DNA from: Paenirhizobium naphthalenivorans
GTDB lineage: Bacteria; Pseudomonadota; Alphaproteobacteria; Rhizobiales; Rhizobiaceae
DNA: 64,000 nt
Direction: 5' to 3'
Assembly (NCBI RefSeq): GCF_007992095.1
Contig: NZ_BJZP01000025.1
Span: forward strand, 1-64,000
Translations under genes and position numbers: made by a program
Part shown: positions 20,741-30,450 of the stretch, piece by piece
How positions within the stretch are numbered: the stretch's first letter is position 1
Layout of the letters: each line of letters begins with the position of its first letter
The notes under the pieces: model-generated
What the model saw: only the letters and a program-made list of their open reading frames with translations
What the model was told of the DNA's origin: nothing
The model's database searches: none

Positions 20741-21074
20741 GGGAACTGTTCCTTCCGGGATCGCGGAACCGGTACCTCACCGGTCCTTCCTGCCTTCAGT
20801 TCTTTCCGAAGACATCTCCCGGACCGCAGGGCGGGCGGACCGGCGCAACTGCGCCCGAGTGGGCTTGCCCGTCAGGTCGAGCGGGGCAACGCCTTGCGAG
20901 CACGACGGGAAGGGTTGCGCAGGGGGCGGTTGAGCGACTGCGGCGGCGGGAAGGCCGAGCTGCGAGAGGAGTTTCTTCTTCCCTCCTTTTTCTTTTCCCA
21001 GAAGCGTTGAACGCCGCCATTATTGACGCTATATAGCGTCTATATTAATGGCGCTCGAAAGATGGAGGCGGACA
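20741..21074. other. divergent intergenic region, ParB remnant / antitoxin
   Basis: The 334 bases hold the ParB leader on one side and the antitoxin promoter and operator (21007-21040) on the other. The middle (20800-21000) is GC-rich with purine/pyrimidine strings on both strands; no gene is recognised there. Confidence 0.5.
21007..21040 (+). promoter_or_regulatory. toxin-antitoxin promoter with palindromic operator
   Basis: TTGAAC (21007-21012), a 17-base spacer and TATATA (21030-21035) form a good promoter. The -10 box lies in the middle of a perfect 16-base palindrome, GACGCTATATAGCGTC (21025-21040). Binding of the antitoxin or complex here would block RNA polymerase, the usual autoregulation of such pairs. 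Confidence 0.7.
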
Positions 21075-21425
21075 ATGGGCCTCGCCCAATATGCAGACGA
21101 TGGACTGTTCGCACCGCGCAAGATCGCCGATGCGTTTCGCACGACCAGTGAAGAGATCGCCCGCACTGCCGGGCTCGGGAAAGATGCGATCCAGCGCAAG
21201 GACCGTATTCGCTCCGACAGAACGCAGCGGCGCCTGCGCGAGATGATCGAGATCGTCAACAAGGTCGAACCGCGGTTCGGATCGGCATTGATGGCTTATG
21301 CCTGGTATCGCTCCGAACCACTGTCCGGTTTCTCCGGCCAGACTGCGATGCAGTTGGTCCGCAACGGTCGCGCCGACGAGGTGCTCGACTATATCGACGC
21401 GGTCGACGCCGGCGTTCACGCATAG
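21075..21425 (+). CDS. Xre/MbcA/ParS-type antitoxin
   Basis: A 116-residue antitoxin. An N-terminal HTH-like part (RKIADAFRTTSEEIARTAGLG) precedes the toxin-binding DUF2384 domain (MIEIVNKVEPRFGSALMAYAWYRSEPLSGFSGQTAMQLVRNGRADEV, shown here by its key words EPLSGF and GRADEV). The ATG at 21075 has GGAGG seven bases upstream; an ATG at 21048 has no RBS. It lies 8 bases before the RES toxin. Confidence 0.9.
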   Translation: MGLAQYADDGLFAPRKIADAFRTTSEEIARTAGLGKDAIQRKDRIRSDRTQRRLREMIEIVNKVEPRFGSALMAYAWYRSEPLSGFSGQTAMQLVRNGRADEVLDYIDAVDAGVHA

Positions 21426-21433
21426 GCCCGCCA

Positions 21434-21931
21434 ATGCACTATCAAGGAAAGCTCTACCGGGCGCTCAATCCGATCTACGCCCGTGAGCCTTTGTCCGGAC
21501 GCGGCGCGGAACTCTATGGCGGCAGGTTCAACCCGAAAGGCATGCCGGCTCTGTACACGTCGCTGACGATCATGACGGCGCTGAAGGAGGCCAATCAGGT
21601 TGGCAACCTGCAACCGACGACGCTGGTTTCCTATGAGGCCGATATCGAGAGCGTGTTCGACTGCCGCGACGACGCGGCCCTTCAGGCGCACGGCATGGAT
21701 GCGGCGGTACTCGCCGATACGACCTGGCGCGACCAGATGAAAATTGCCGGGGAGGCAAGAACGCAAACCTTCGCGCGTCAGCTTGCCGCCGACGGTTGTT
21801 GCGGGCTACTCGTGAAGAGCTTCGCCCCCGGCGCCAAGGATAACGATCTCAATCTCGTCCTGTGGACATGGGGCAGCACGGCGCCCGGCCGCGTGACCCT
21901 GATCGACGACGAACACCGGCTGTCGCGATAG
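21434..21931 (+). CDS. RES-domain toxin
   Basis: A 165-residue RES toxin. Family members degrade or modify NAD+ (MbcT phosphorolysis, ParT ADP-ribosylation). The conserved Arg (LYRALNP), the GGRFNPKGMPALYTS segment and Glu in ALKEANQ are intact, so it should be active. It forms an operon with the antitoxin. It is undamaged although the backbone genes on either side are broken. Confidence 0.92.
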   Translation: MHYQGKLYRALNPIYAREPLSGRGAELYGGRFNPKGMPALYTSLTIMTALKEANQVGNLQPTTLVSYEADIESVFDCRDDAALQAHGMDAAVLADTTWRDQMKIAGEARTQTFARQLAADGCCGLLVKSFAPGAKDNDLNLVLWTWGSTAPGRVTLIDDEHRLSR

Positions 21932-22006
21932 TCCGCGCAGGACGCCATCTGTCCTGGCACGAAAAGGCCAGTCGCATATGCGACATACGACCGGCCGGTT
22001 ATTGAA

Positions 22007-25000
22007 TCAAGCCGCGATCTCCTCCCGATCGGCATCTTCGCGCGCCGACACTGCCAGCGCCTCCTCGACCTCACGCAGTTTCTGGCGCTTGTCGGCCAGT
22101 TCGCCGGCAGAGCCGAACTCGCCAGCCTGCCGCGACTGATAGGACGCGAGCCTGCAACGATATTCTTCCAACCTCTGGCGATAGCGCTGCCGTTCCGCCT
22201 CGAACCCATCAAGCGCATATTCGAGGCGGGAGACGGCCCCAAGCGGCATCAGCGTGACCGGCAATTCGATCTCTTGGGTCGCGCCGGCGCGCTGAAGCAG
22301 CGTCTGGTAATGGCAATTGTCGCCGCGTCCAAATGTTTCGCCGTCATAAACAAGATCGAAGCCCCCGATGCTGGCGATGTGGACCTCGCCCTCCTGCCGA
22401 AGCTGAACGAGGGTGAGGATTTCCTTCATCAGGGCGCGACCGGCATCCTTGCGCTCCGTGTATGCTTTGCCATTCACGGCCATGGAGAAGGCATCGCCTG
22501 CTGTCGGGATCAGCCGCTCGATATCCTGACCGATTTCGGCGATGCGCCGCGTGGCGGTCGCGATCTCACGCTCGGCGTCGTGCAACTGGCGTCGCACGGC
22601 AAAGAGATCGTCCTCATGGGCGACACGCAGGCGTTCGAGCCGGGCGATATCGGCTTCCAGTCCCGCTTTCTGCATCAGCCGCTCATCGCCACTGGCAATG
22701 GCTTTTGCCATAGCGAACTGGCTGACCTGGCCTTCGTTGAGATCCTCAAGCCGGCGGATCGACGTGTCGCCACTGAGTGCTGCGGCAATAAAGCGGGCCT
22801 TGCGCTCGTTCTGCTGCCACATAGTCGCATCAAGCGAGCCCTGTGTGGCATAGGCAAAGATATCGACTTCTTCGTGCTGGTTGCCCTGACGCACGATACG
22901 GCCTTCCCGCTGTTCGATCTGCGAGGGCAACCACGGCACATCGAGATGATGCAGGGCTTTCAGCCTCAGTTGCGCATTAACCCCGGTGCCCATGGTCTCC
23001 GACGAACCGATCAGGAACCGTACTTTGCCAGAACGGACATCACCGAACAGGCGCTGCTTGGCTTCGGTCTTCTTGTAATCCTGCATGAAGGCGATTTCGG
23101 AGGCAGGGACGCCCATGCGGATCAACTCGCCGCGGATCCAGCGGTAGGCCGAGAAGCCGCGTGTTTTCTCGACATTGATGGTGCCGAGATCGGAGAAGAT
23201 CATCTGCGCCGCACCCGGAAGCTCGTAAACCTTTCCGTCCGGACGAAGATAGGTCAGTCCGGAGGTTTCTTTCCAGATCCGGTGTGCGTTTCTAACCAGC
23301 AGATTGAGCTTGTTTTCCGGCTCGTCATCCATGGCCGGCATGACCAGACGAAGGTCGATCGCCGCATGACGGCCGTCGGTGATGACCGAAAGCAGGATAT
23401 CTTCGCCGGTCCCTCGCGCTGTTCGATTGCCTTGATGCGGGTTTCGAGAATCTGCTGGTAGGTCTTGAACGCAGATGTCGGGGCAGCCGTCAGGATCTGA
23501 CGCTTGCCAGTGGCGATATCCGGCACCTTCACATACTGGCGCAAATCCTCCGGCATCACCACATCGGCGAAGGCGCGGAACATGGCGATCAGTTCAGGCA
23601 CGTTGACGAAGCAGGCAAAACGGCTGACCGGCTTGTATTTGCCGGAGGGCTGAAGCTCCAGTTCGGTGCGTTCGTCACCAAAGTTCGAGGCCCATGCGTC
23701 GAACTCATGCAGACCGCGCTCGTGCAGTGCCTCGTGACCGAGCAGGCGCTGGATGGAGAACATTTCTCCGAGTGTGTTGGTGATCGGGGTTCCTGATGCC
23801 AGCACAAGCGCGCGGCGCGGATTTTTCGTTTCGATGTAACGGCTTTTGAGATAGAGGTCCCAAGCCTTTTGCGAGCCGTTCGGGTCGATGCCCTTCAGCG
23901 TCGACATATTGGTCGCGAAGGATAGTTTTCTGAACTCCTGCGCCTCATCGACAACGATCTGGTCCACGCCGATCTCAGAGATGGTCAGAAGATCATCCTT
24001 GCGAGTGGAAAGCGCTTCGAGCCGTTCCTGCAGACCTTCCTTCAACCGTTCCAGCCGCTTGCGCGATACGCGATCCTCATCATCGACCTTGAGCAGAAGA
24101 TCCTCATAAAGCTGCAACTCGTCCTGGATCATCTGCTGTTCGAAGGATGAGGGCACGCCGATGAACCTGAACGCCGAATGGGTGATGATGATCGCGTCCC
24201 AGACGGCGGTGGCGGCTCGGCTCAGGAAGCGGGCGCGCTTGTCCTTGGTGAAGTTCGTTTCGTCGGCGACCAGGATGTTGGCCGAGGGATAGAGTGCCAG
24301 AAACTCGCGCGCCGCCTGCGCGAGGCAATGGCCGGGAACGACGAGCATCGCCTTGGCGATCAGTCCGAGCCGCTTCTGCTCCATGATGGCGGCCGCCATG
24401 GTCATCGTCTTGCCGACGCCGACGGCGTGGGCGAGATAGGTGGAACCGGACGAGATAATCCTCCAGATGCCGCGTTTCTGATGTCCATAAAGCGTAAAGG
24501 CGCCAGAGGCGCCCGGAAGTTGAAGATGGCTGCCGTCAAACTTGCGCGGCGCGATATTGTTGAAACGGTCGTTGTAGACACGCGCCAGCCGATCCGTGCG
24601 ATCGGGATCGGACCAGACCCATGTCTGGAACGCTTCCTTCATGCGTTGCAGTTTGTCACGCGCCGCCTCCGTATCGACGACGTTCAGCACCCTTCGCTCG
24701 CCACCGACATCCTTGATGGTGTCGAAAATCTGCGGCACGCGAGAGTTCAGGGCATCGGCCAGCAACTCACCGGCATGGCGGCGGCTGGTACCCCATTCCG
24801 ATGTGCCGGCCGCCGAATATCCGAGCTGCCGGGCTTCGACCGTCCAGGAACCGAGCTCCGCCATATGGTGGATGCGGATATCTATGCCCATCGTCTCCTT
24901 CACGAAGGCCACGACATCGGTTGCCGGGATCCACGGTGCGCCGAGCCGGGCGGTGATATCGGAGGGGCGCAGATCGGCGGGTTGGACTTGCCTCAAGGCT

Positions 25001-27132
25001 TCAACATTCCGTCTAAAGGCAGGATCAAGGTCTGCTGCTGCTTGCGCCACAACAAGCTTCGTGCGAACCGGTCCGGAGAGATAGGCGTCGGAGGCCTGCC
25101 ATGACCCATCTGCCGGATCGCGGAAGATGGCATCACCCAGATCGGCGATCACCGCATCGGCATCGCGATGCAGCAGTTCCGCGATATGGTCGATATCGAC
25201 GCGGCCGCGCTCGTTGAGCACGACGGCCAGCGCATCGGCAGGGCTGGCAATGACCGGCGGCGCGGGTGGCGAAATCACTCGTTCGGAGAAGATCGGGCCG
25301 GGTTTTGCGGTATCGGTTTCGAGATTATAATCCTCGATGGAGGCCACCAGCCAGCAATCGGGATCATCTCGGAAGGGCTGAAGGTTCGGCTGACGATGAA
25401 TTTCCCGGACTTCGCCAGTCTCTTCGTTCTCGGTGATCGACACCGTTGTATGGTTGATTGGCCCGAAATCGCGCACAAAGCCCGACCAAGCGATGCGCAG
25501 CCTGACCTGAAGACCCTTCCACGGGCAATCCTGGTCCCGGGCCTGCTCCTGGGCCTTCAACACCGCGCGCACGGCGTCCCGGACCGGGATCAGTTTTTTG
25601 ATAATGCGAATATGCTGTTCCGGCAGGCATTCGCCTGTTCCACCGTCACCACCACCGCCCTTGCGGACCTTGATTTCGACGGGAGCACCATCGACCATCT
25701 GCATCAGACCACGTCTGGTATCGATGAAGAAGCTGCCTTCGCGAACCTTCGAACTGCCGGGGCGAAAATCGACGATCTCGCCGAGTTCGCTCTCCAGATC
25801 AATGTCGATGCTGGTCGGCTCACAATCATAGAGAGCTTCCGGAAGACGGGAGATGGCGGCGTTCAGCGCTGTCTCGAGATCGACACTGGGACGCGGACGG
25901 CATGTATAGGTTTCGCCAAAAGGGCCTGACGTCAGGGCGTGGGTGCCGAGCACGAAATCCGGATGGCGGGCGAACCATCTGTTGACGCGGATAGTGCCCT
26001 CGTCCTCGGTGGCCGGGCGTACCTCATCCACATCCAGCCACATCTGGTCGCCCTCCGGTTCCCCGGCCTTGCGCTTGCGGAAGAACAGGAGGTCCACGAC
26101 AACATCTGTACCGGCATCCCGGCGGAAACTGCCTTCAGGCAGGCGAATGGCGGCAATCAGATCGGCCGATTTGGCGATATGCTCGCGAGCCGTGGTATCG
26201 GCCTTGTCCATCATGCCGGAACTGGTGACAAATGCAGCGAAGGCGCCGGGCTTCAGCAGGTCGATCGAACGCGAAATGAAATAGTCGTGCAAGCGCAGGC
26301 CGAGTGGCCGGTATTGCCGATCGGAACGCACGGTGCGATCCGAGAAGGGTGGGTTGCCGATAGCAAGATCGTAGATCGGCCCTAGATCGGTGCGGGCAAA
26401 GTCGCCCTCGATAATCCGCGCCTTCGGCTGAAGAAGCCTGACAATCCGTGCTGTCACCGGATCGAGTTCGACGCCGGTGACATAACTGTTCTCCCGGTAC
26501 GCTTCCGGCATCAGTGCCGGAAACAGGCCCGTGCCGATGCCTGGCTCCAGCACGCGGCCACCCCGCCAACCCAGGCGCCGCAACCCGGCCCATATCGCCC
26601 GGATGATGAACTCGGGGGTGAAGTAGGCATATTGGGTGCATCGCGACAGGCTGGCGTAATCCGCGTCGGAAACGGCCGTTTCGAGTGACGCACCGAGTTC
26701 ATCCCAGCCGTCCCGGAAATCGACCGCGCCCGGACGGCGAAACATGCCATTCGCAAGCTCCGATGCACCGAAGCCGGTAAAGCGGGCCAGTCGCTTCTGC
26801 TGCTCGCGTGTGACCGGAACATTATTCCGCTAGATCTCGGTCGCCGTCAGGATGGCCGCGACATTCAGGCGTGCGCGCTCCTGCCACGATACGGCAAGAC
26901 CACGGTCCTCGCCTTCCTCGAAATAGAAATTGGCGCGGTCACCCTGTTTGCGGGTGGCGGGTTTGAGTGGAGCGGGCGATATCGCAGCCCTTGCCGGAGC
27001 GGGCGCCGGCGGTGTGGGATCGGGGTCATCATCGTTCGCCGCGAAGCCGCCAAAGGCGGTGACACCAAAGCCGAGCCCCGATGACAGGGCACTCGAGCCA
27101 AACATATCGAGGGAAAAAGGATCATTACTCAT
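22007..27132 (-). pseudogene. giant DNA methylase-helicase of plasmid/ICE type, broken twice
   Basis: The remains of a protein of about 1,700 residues: a low-complexity N-terminus (MSNDPFSLDMFGSSAL), an N6-adenine methylase domain with NPPF (AIGNPPFSD), an SF2 helicase with GVGKT and VVDEAQEF, and a C-terminal helicase lobe with QREGRIVRQG. A TAG at 26832-26830 interrupts ATEI*RNNVPVTREQQ in frame. A frameshift near 23405-23425 separates EQREGPAK from EDILLSVITDGRHAA. Reconstruction suggests the second lesion is a small deletion between short CCGGCGAAG repeats. Related proteins occur on rhizobial plasmids and ICEs, and the layout recalls phage P1 DarB (antirestriction), but the function is not proven. 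Start chosen at 27132 with GGAG upstream. Confidence 0.85.
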
Positions 27133-27226
27133 GGAAATCTCCATCTGAAATGAGAGCGAGCGCCATCGTTCCGCCGGAGGTCATCTGGCAGTTAAGATGG
27201 GCTGGGAGGGTTGAATGGAAGTGGGT

Positions 27227-27831
27227 TCACACCGCGACGGTTTCAGGGAGATGGCGCAGATGCACCGGCAGCTTGGCGGAAATTTCCGCATCGCTGAGGT
27301 CGTCAAGCAGTTTCAGGATCGTGCCATCACCCTGACGATAGAGAATGACGGTGCGCTTGCCTCGATCTGCCGCGGGCCATCGTTCACCGGCATAGCCGCG
27401 ATAGTCGTCGGCAGTGGTGCTCCAGATGTGCTCGAGCCGTTCTTCGCGGCTCATCACTCGAACGGGTCTGGTTTCGCGGTCGAGGATCACGGATCGCATT
27501 GCCTCAACCGAATTCGCATCGGAGAGGTTGCAGTAGGTGTGAAAGAAGCGGACGGCGTCATCGATCCGGATGGTGTAGAACACCGAGGTCACGGAACCTG
27601 TCATGAACTCGCGCATCGCAAAGGTCAGCCCACGCATCCAGAGCGGCGGCAGGACGTCGAGCATGTAGGCGTAGGAGGTCTCGTCGATCTCGAACCATTC
27701 GCCGGCATAGACGGCAGACTGATCACCGTCAAACGGCTTGGGCGCTTCGCGTGGCGGTCGAACATGCGGAACATGTCAGCGCGTTTGGCCACACCCTGAA
27801 ACACTTTGCGAGGGAGGGATATCGAAGTCAT
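27227..27831 (-). pseudogene. DUF1419 protein, frameshifted
   Basis: A conserved plasmid/ICE protein of about 200 residues. The N-terminus (SLPRKVFQGVAKRADMFRMF) is in one frame; the rest (FDGDQSAVYAGEWFEIDE, MLDVLPPLWMRGLTFAMREF, SVTSVFYTIRIDDAVRFF) is in another. One base appears lost near 27737-27752. The function of the family is unknown. It lies between the methylase-helicase and the TOPRIM gene, the usual order in rhizobial elements. Confidence 0.8.
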
Positions 27832-27904
27832 CAGCTTGGTCCTTTCGGGGTTCTGGGACCGAAGCCTGCAAAGTCGTTTCGACCTTGCTATCCTCTTCAG
27901 CCCT

Positions 27905-28930
27905 TCATGACCCCTCCCGCGGTGCTGCGTCCGCGTGCGGCCGGGTCAAGGGCCGGCGCATGCCGGGCGAAGCCTCCCTTGATGCGGCCGACGCGCATGC
28001 GGCAGGCCTCCTCTTCTCCGTTTTCCTTTCCCGCTTCTTCCTTTCCCTGATTTGCAGGACATCGTTCCAGTCTTCAGCGGGCGGCCGGAGACGTTGCCAG
28101 TCGCAGCAGGCTCGCTCTGCGATAACACGTAGTCGCTCCGCATAGACATCCCCTTGAGAGTTGGCGTCGGTGGCGGCGACGAGATTCATCACAGAGCGAG
28201 CCGCCAGCGCAGCAAGTACCGTATCCGTCGCCGGTGACCACCCGCCGCCGGTGCTCAGATAGAGAGTTTTCTCGCGCGGGCCCTCAAGTGCTGCGAGGCT
28301 CATCGCGTCGATCGCGGCCTCGGTCACACAGAGGCGGTTGGCATCGCCTGGGCCGAGCCGGAACAGAACTTTAGAGCCACCAGTGGAAAATCCCCGCCAT
28401 TCGGGGCCGCGCTCTTCCCAACCGACCACCCGGCCATTGCTATCGACATGCGCCGCCCACATGCTGCCAAAAGGTCCTTCCCGCAGGAGTCCCTCCCGGA
28501 TCGCCAGCCGAAGGATGGCAGGTGGGATTGAGCGCTCCCAACATAAATAGCGCCAGGTGTCGGAGGCGGGCGATGGCGTACGCTGGCTTCGCCAACGCTC
28601 AGCGATGTCTCGCGCCGGCGCTGACGACCGCGGAGACGTCCATTCCGGGCGGGAAAGTCGAAGACCGACCAGCGTTGCCACTTCCTCCGCAGCAACCGGG
28701 AAAGTGACCTTGTCAAGAAACATGGCAAGCCCGAATACATCGCCTTTCCCATCACTGAGCGGATCGAACCAGCCACGTCCGCCATGCGTGACAATGACGA
28801 TATCTCCGTCACGCCTGTATTTGATGGCGCGGCGGGTGCTCTCCTTCGCATCGAGTTTGTATCCGGCCTGCTCCAGCACCACCTCGCAACTGACCTTGGC
28901 GCGTAGCGCTTCTAACTCTTCTCGTTTCAT
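27905..28930 (-). CDS. DUF3991 and TOPRIM domain protein
   Basis: A 341-residue primase-like protein. The N-terminal half matches DUF3991 (VVLEQAGYKLDAKESTRRAIKY, GRGWFDPLSDGKGDVFGL) and the C-terminal half a TOPRIM domain (LCVTEAAIDAMSLAAL, LVAATDANSQGDVYAERL) with the acidic residues present. The tail (after residue 300) is Arg-rich and probably variable. It probably acts in plasmid/ICE DNA processing. Unlike its neighbours the frame is open. Confidence 0.85.
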   Translation of the reverse strand: MKREELEALRAKVSCEVVLEQAGYKLDAKESTRRAIKYRRDGDIVIVTHGGRGWFDPLSDGKGDVFGLAMFLDKVTFPVAAEEVATLVGLRLSRPEWTSPRSSAPARDIAERWRSQRTPSPASDTWRYLCWERSIPPAILRLAIREGLLREGPFGSMWAAHVDSNGRVVGWEERGPEWRGFSTGGSKVLFRLGPGDANRLCVTEAAIDAMSLAALEGPREKTLYLSTGGGWSPATDTVLAALAARSVMNLVAATDANSQGDVYAERLRVIAERACCDWQRLRPPAEDWNDVLQIRERKKRERKTEKRRPAACASAASREASPGMRRPLTRPHADAAPREGS

Positions 28931-29113
28931 ATGTTCATCGGCCGCGCAGCGGCCGTCCCTTCATCTTCCCGCAGTGTGCGGGCCACCTTCATCCCGCCGC
29001 GAAGAGCGGAGGGGGCAAGGGCGCAGCACGCAACTGACAAAAGTTGCAGCAAGGTGCTGCGGCGAAGCTTCCCTTGCGGCCGACAGATCGTCAGCGGCAG
29101 AGACAGGCGGGTC

Positions 29114-29278
29114 TCAATGAAACCCGCGCGGGAAATATTCGTGCACGATCTCAAGATCGTCTTCGTCGGACGGAAGGACGCCGAATTCGTCTCCGGATTT
29201 GAACAGGGTGATCGGGACCATCAGGTCGTTGCAGAGGTGAAAGGCGTGAGACTGAGCGAGGGAAAGATCGTGTGCCAT
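29114..29278 (-). CDS. small conserved mobile-element protein (54 residues)
   Basis: Reading the minus strand from an ATG at 29278 gives MAHDLSLAQSHAFHLCNDLM, then a region rich in acidic residues (KSGDEFGVLPSDEDDLEIVHEYF), stop at 29114. Short proteins of this type with the core HAFHLCNDLMVPITLF accompany DUF3991/DUF1419 genes in rhizobial elements. An alternative ATG at 29293 would add five residues. Function unknown. Confidence 0.6.
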   Translation of the reverse strand: MAHDLSLAQSHAFHLCNDLMVPITLFKSGDEFGVLPSDEDDLEIVHEYFPRGFH

Positions 29279-29293
29279 GTGCAGGTGCTCCAT

Positions 29294-30116
29294 CGGAAGC
29301 GGGTCGATTCCCGCTGATGGCTCCTCAAGGGAACAGGGACGGTCGCGATCACCGCGGAGACAAAGACGGAGCGGCGGCAGCTTGCTAGCCGACCCCTTAA
29401 GGGTTGATCGACGGAGATCCGGACCTGGTCCAGGGCGACATCACAAAAAGCGGGATCGGACTGCTTTCGATGCTGCTCTGTCCCGGCGCGGTTCTTTCGG
29501 TGAACGGTTGCTGCCGCGGCTCCTACAAAGAACGGCGAGACAGCGTTTTGCTCAATATGAGAATATAATTTTAACGTTATTTTTCAATAATATAACAAAA
29601 ATCATGTAATATATATTATGGAACTCCTTGTTATGTCGGCCTGTTCGGACAACGCGATGCGAACTTCGGCAACAATATCGGATAAACGGCCTTCAAACGG
29701 GACTAGGATTTGGAATAGGAAACGCCTTGAAGGTCGTGTTCTTGAGCGAGCAATCTATTAACCATTGCCTGCTCCATAGGTTCGCAGGAGAGGTATTGAA
29801 CCGCACCGCAAGCCGCACTGAAGCTCCTGCGAAAGTAGCTGAAAAGACAAGGCGCGACGAGATGTTCTATAATTCAAGACGAAAGCATGTCAGAAACGCG
29901 ATGCTGCCGCCGGTCGCGTTCGAGCGGCTGCCGAACACGTCCCCGGAGGGTGTCGGCCAAACTCGCACTGGAATTGGTCAAAATGCGGCGACCGGTCGAA
30001 AGGGGCGGGGAGCAAACCTCTTTGGCCCATAGGACCAGTCGCAGCAATGCGAACAGTGGGGCCTTGCATGACTACTCACAAAATACTTAGGCTGGCGATA
30101 CTAGCATTGGGGAAGA
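29294..30116. other. mostly non-coding scar between backbone remnant and EamA gene
   Basis: About 820 bases with no intact gene. There is a 10-base palindrome CCCTTAAGGG at 29394-29403, a very AT-rich stretch at 29555-29630, and one recognisable IS3 fragment (listed separately). The remainder is probably eroded element DNA. Confidence 0.5.
29845..29940 (+). pseudogene. IS3-family OrfB C-terminal remnant
   Basis: About 30 codons (RRDEMFYNSRRKHVRNAMLP, then PVAFERL) match the extreme C-terminus of IS3 OrfB transposases of the same subgroup as the remnant at 19431-20020. It lies on the opposite strand, nearly 10 kb away, at the other edge of the backbone remnant. Confidence 0.7.
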
Positions 30117-30450
30117 GTGTTGCAGAAAGCATCGAGTGAATCACAGACGTACAGCGCAGCGGGCATAGTGATGATGTGCGCCGGTGTCGCGTGTCTCAGC
30201 GTCAATGACGCTATCGCGAAAAACCTCACCACAGGCTATTCACCGCTTCAGATCCTATTTTTACGCAATGTAATCGCCCTGCCCTTCACATTCCTGATCG
30301 CGTTGAAGATGGGCGGAACCGGCGCGCTGCGATCCTATCGACCCATTGCACATCTCCTGCGTGGGACGCTCTGGATTGGTGCGACAATTTTGTTCTTCAC
30401 GAGCATCATGCACCTGGGTTTGGCCGAGGCGACTGCGTTGGAATTGGTGC
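30117..30450 (+). pseudogene. EamA/DMT transporter, truncated by an IS
   Basis: The first 108 or so residues of a drug/metabolite exporter: transmembrane segments such as GIVMMCAGVACLSVNDAIAK and the motif LGLAEATAL are recognisable. Homology then ends at the left end of the IS903-group element, and the missing part is not found beyond the element. The start is GTG near GGGGAAGA. Confidence 0.75.

Noticed and set aside
19431-29940. The whole backbone remnant as an active composite transposon
   Set aside because: The flanking IS3 pieces are incomplete, lack catalytic residues and are not full copies.
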